Below, one piece after another: positions 19,130 through 21,713 of a stretch of DNA of 21,713 nt. The stretch spans positions 1 to 21,713 of the forward strand of contig CAIXNQ010000062.1 in NCBI GenBank assembly GCA_903920835.1. The letters are read 5' to 3'. How positions within the stretch are numbered: position 1 is the first letter of the stretch; the number at the start of each line of letters is the position of its first letter. Under the pieces are notes generated by a model, which made no database searches, was not told the origin of the DNA, and was given only the letters and a program-made list of their open reading frames with translations. A program made the position numbers and the translations under genes. Source of the DNA: an uncultured Bacteroidota bacterium (GTDB lineage Bacteria; Bacteroidota; Bacteroidia; Flavobacteriales; Flavobacteriaceae).

Positions 19130-21607
19130 ATGGCAAGAACCACTAAAAAAACTGCTGTAGGAACCAAACAAGATGCCGCTGCTGCCGAAAAGAAGCCTTG
19201 GAAATTCACCCGTCAACACAAGATATTATTAGGTTGTTTGTTGGTGTTGTTTTCAGTGGCGCTTTTGTTGTCGTTCATTTCTTTTTTCATTTATGGAAAA
19301 GAAGACCAAAGCGCAGCACCATTATTGCTCAATCGGACGGAAGAAGTTAATAATTGGCTCGGAAAATTAGGCGCATTTTTAAGCGATTTGTTTGTTTACA
19401 GAGGTTTTGGAGCAGCATCTTTTCTATTTGTTAGATTGTTTTTTCTAACAGGTTCTTTCATGATTTTTAATATTTCATTAAATAAATTACGCTCCATTTG
19501 GTTCTGGGATTTGTTTGCCATTATTGTTTTGTCGGTACTGTTTGGTTTTTTTGCAGTCGCATTGCCCGAATTAGGAGGCATTATTGGCTACGAAATGAAC
19601 CTGTTTTCGCAAGCCTATATCGGAAAAACAGGAACTTTATTAATTTTACTTTTCGGAATCATTACCTATTTATTGTTAAAATTAAAAGTTACGCCCGAAA
19701 AGATTACTACTTTCTTTGAAAAAAAGAAAAAAGAAATTGCCGACGATATCAGTTCTATACAGCCTGAAACAAATGCAGGAGCTTATAATTTAGAAGAATT
19801 TGCAGTTGAAGACGAAACCGACTTCGACGCATTTGACGAACCTATTGAAGAACCAAAATTAAAAACAACTTCAAAATTTGAAATCGACAGAGACCAATTA
19901 AAGCCTACAATTAATACGTCGTCGGAGTTAAATTTAGAGCCAACATTAAAATATACGCCTTTAGAAATTACTCCAGCTCCAATCGATTTAAGAACAGAAG
20001 ATGTTATTGAAACCAATGACGAAGCTTTTGTAATTGAAAAATCTAAAGAAGAAGACATAGTCGAAGAGAATTTGGCTTCAAAACTAGTAGCAGATTTTGG
20101 ACTTTTTGATCCAACATTGGAGTTATCTCACTTTAAATTTCCTACTTTAGATTTATTGAAAGATTACTCATCGGGTGGAATTACAATAAATCAACAAGAA
20201 CTTGAAGACAATAAAAATAATATTGTTGAAACCCTTCGAAATTATAAAATTGAAATCGCACAGATAAAAGCAACGGTTGGACCATCGGTAACACTCTATG
20301 AAATTGTTCCAGAAGCAGGAATTAGAATTTCAAAAATCAAGAGTTTAGAGGACGATATTGCTTTATCATTAGCGGCATTAGGCATACGGATTATAGCACC
20401 AATGCCCGGAAAAGGAACTATCGGAATAGAAGTTCCAAACAAAAATCCTACCATGGTTTCTATGAAAAGCGTAATTGGTTCTGCTAAATTTCAAGAAGCC
20501 GAAATGGAACTTCCGATTGCTTTGGGAAAAACCATTTCAAACGAAACTTTTGTGGTCGATCTCGCCAAGATGCCCCATTTGCTGATGGCGGGAGCTACTG
20601 GTCAAGGAAAATCTGTAGGATTAAATTGTGTTTTGACTTCACTTCTTTATAAAAAACATCCAGCCGAAGTAAAATTTGTATTAGTCGATCCTAAAAAAGT
20701 GGAACTTACGCTTTTTAATAAAATCGAACGTCATTATCTAGCCAAATTGCCCGATTCTGAAGATGCCATTATTACCGATAACAGCAAAGTAATAAATACA
20801 CTGAACTCGCTTTGTGTGGAGATGGACAATCGCTATTCATTGCTGAAAGATGCTATGGTTAGAAACATCAAAGAGTATAATGACAAATTCAAATCTAGAA
20901 AACTAAATCCAGAACTCGGTCACCGTTTTTTACCCTACATTGTTTTGGTGGTCGATGAGTTTGCCGACTTGATAATGACTGCCGGAAAAGAAGTAGAAAC
21001 ACCAATTGCAAGATTGGCACAGTTGGCAAGAGCGATTGGAATACATTTAATCATTGCTACACAAAGACCGTCAGTAAATGTAATTACGGGTATTATTAAA
21101 GCCAATTTTCCTGCCAGAATTGCGTTTAGAGTTTCTTCCAAAATAGATTCAAGAACCATTCTTGACACACAAGGTGCCGACCAACTTATTGGTAGAGGAG
21201 ATATGCTTTATACCAACGGAAATGATGTTGTTCGTGTGCAGTGTGCTTTTGTGGATACACCCGAAGTTGAAAAAATTACAGATTATATCGGTTCTCAAAA
21301 AGCATATCCAGATGCCTATTTACTTCCAGAATTTGTTGGTGAAGATGGCAATGTTAAACTCGATTTTGACATTTCTGAACGAGATTCAATGTTTAGAGAA
21401 GCCGCGGAAGTAATTGTAACAGCCCAACAAGGCTCGGCATCATTATTGCAAAGAAAATTAAAACTGGGTTACAATCGAGCAGGAAGGCTAATCGATCAGT
21501 TAGAAGCTGCTGGAATCGTTGGACCATTTGAAGGCAGCAAAGCAAGAAGTGTAATTATTCCTGATTTAACTTCGTTAGATCAGTTTTTTAGTAATGAAGA
21601 GAATTAA
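19130..21607 (+). CDS. ftsK: DNA translocase FtsK
   Basis: Septal DNA pump that moves chromosome ends and activates XerCD at dif. 825 aa. The N-terminal membrane domain has four or more hydrophobic segments (about 31-54, 94-114, 124-146, 166-184). An acidic linker follows (about 200-340, rich in Glu, Asp and Pro). The motor runs about 360-755, with Walker A GATGQGKS (488-495) and Walker B VLVVDEFADL (Asp609-Glu610). The C-terminal gamma winged helix is at about 760-823 (ASLLQRKLKLGYNRAGRLIDQLE…GPFEGSKAR), which reads KOPS-type motifs. Complete and ordinary. It is followed 9 nt later by a secreted protein, probably LolA. Confidence 0.97.
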   Translation: MARTTKKTAVGTKQDAAAAEKKPWKFTRQHKILLGCLLVLFSVALLLSFISFFIYGKEDQSAAPLLLNRTEEVNNWLGKLGAFLSDLFVYRGFGAASFLFVRLFFLTGSFMIFNISLNKLRSIWFWDLFAIIVLSVLFGFFAVALPELGGIIGYEMNLFSQAYIGKTGTLLILLFGIITYLLLKLKVTPEKITTFFEKKKKEIADDISSIQPETNAGAYNLEEFAVEDETDFDAFDEPIEEPKLKTTSKFEIDRDQLKPTINTSSELNLEPTLKYTPLEITPAPIDLRTEDVIETNDEAFVIEKSKEEDIVEENLASKLVADFGLFDPTLELSHFKFPTLDLLKDYSSGGITINQQELEDNKNNIVETLRNYKIEIAQIKATVGPSVTLYEIVPEAGIRISKIKSLEDDIALSLAALGIRIIAPMPGKGTIGIEVPNKNPTMVSMKSVIGSAKFQEAEMELPIALGKTISNETFVVDLAKMPHLLMAGATGQGKSVGLNCVLTSLLYKKHPAEVKFVLVDPKKVELTLFNKIERHYLAKLPDSEDAIITDNSKVINTLNSLCVEMDNRYSLLKDAMVRNIKEYNDKFKSRKLNPELGHRFLPYIVLVVDEFADLIMTAGKEVETPIARLAQLARAIGIHLIIATQRPSVNVITGIIKANFPARIAFRVSSKIDSRTILDTQGADQLIGRGDMLYTNGNDVVRVQCAFVDTPEVEKITDYIGSQKAYPDAYLLPEFVGEDGNVKLDFDISERDSMFREAAEVIVTAQQGSASLLQRKLKLGYNRAGRLIDQLEAAGIVGPFEGSKARSVIIPDLTSLDQFFSNEEN

Positions 21608-21616
21608 ATTTTATAA

Positions 21617-21713
21617 ATGAGAACTAATATCAATATAATTTCTAAAGCCCTATTTGTGCAAATTTTTGCCTTGCTATTAATTTGTTATTCTGCAAACGCA
21701 CAAGACAAAAAAG
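21617..21713 (+). CDS. lolA: 5' end of a secreted protein, probably LolA (cut by window edge)
   Basis: Thirty-two codons from ATG 21617: a hydrophobic signal peptide (KALFVQIFALLLICYSANAQ) with a likely cleavage at ANA-QDKK, then the window ends. LolA, the periplasmic lipoprotein carrier, commonly follows ftsK in Flavobacteriaceae; that synteny, not the sequence, is the basis for the name. Spacing of 9 nt to ftsK suggests an operon. Confidence 0.55.
   Translation, partial: MRTNINIISKALFVQIFALLLICYSANAQDKK

Overview
The window comes from an AT-rich member of the Bacteroidota, most likely Flavobacterium or a close relative in Flavobacteriaceae. Evidence: promoters of the Bacteroidota type (TTG, a spacer of about 18-21, then TAnnTTTG) with almost no Shine-Dalgarno sites; flavobacterial families such as exosortase XrtF with its partner, HYC_CC_PP proteins, DUF4920 and stand-alone MnmD; and the rpsO-pnp and ftsK-(lolA) neighbourhoods. 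Apart from one accessory island and several intergenic repeats, this is housekeeping chromosome.

Layout. 1-2142 (minus): rpsO with its own terminator, then pnp, which runs off the left edge at its KH domain. 2143-3708: an accessory island holding a YoeB-like toxin with a non-Phd antitoxin, flanked by two copies of a ~257-bp repeat. One copy is joined to a duplicated 3' tail of the GAF-domain gene that follows at 3709-4182. 4209-5226 (plus): xrtF and its membrane partner. 5258-8147 (plus): a metal-handling group (HYC_CC_PP protein, TonB-dependent receptor, secreted HMA-domain protein) rich in paired cysteines. 8248-8925: a DedA membrane protein. 9080-9243: two very long consecutive hairpins. 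9276-11627 (minus): prs, rplY (CTC type) and pth. 11828-11907: tRNA-Leu(CAA), followed by a strong shared terminator. 11960-13580 (minus): an operon of a DUF4920 lipoprotein, a CxxCH lipoprotein and mnmD. 13858-15790 (plus): ilvE and trmD. 15794-17523 (minus): a GT2 glycosyltransferase and a polysaccharide deacetylase. 17698-18080: a mosaic array of palindromic repeats. 18216-21607 (plus): tpx, dgkA and ftsK, then the 5' end of a secreted protein, probably LolA, cut by the right edge.

How the genes relate. Translation and RNA turnover are over-represented (rpsO, pnp, pth, rplY, tRNA-Leu, mnmD, trmD). Envelope functions form a second theme (xrtF pair, TonB receptor, GT2/deacetylase, dgkA, lolA). 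The parts most worth following up are the repeat-flanked toxin-antitoxin island, the twin hairpins at 9080-9243, the cysteine-pair metal cassette, and three genes whose -7 box ends exactly 4 nt before ATG, which predicts leaderless mRNAs.
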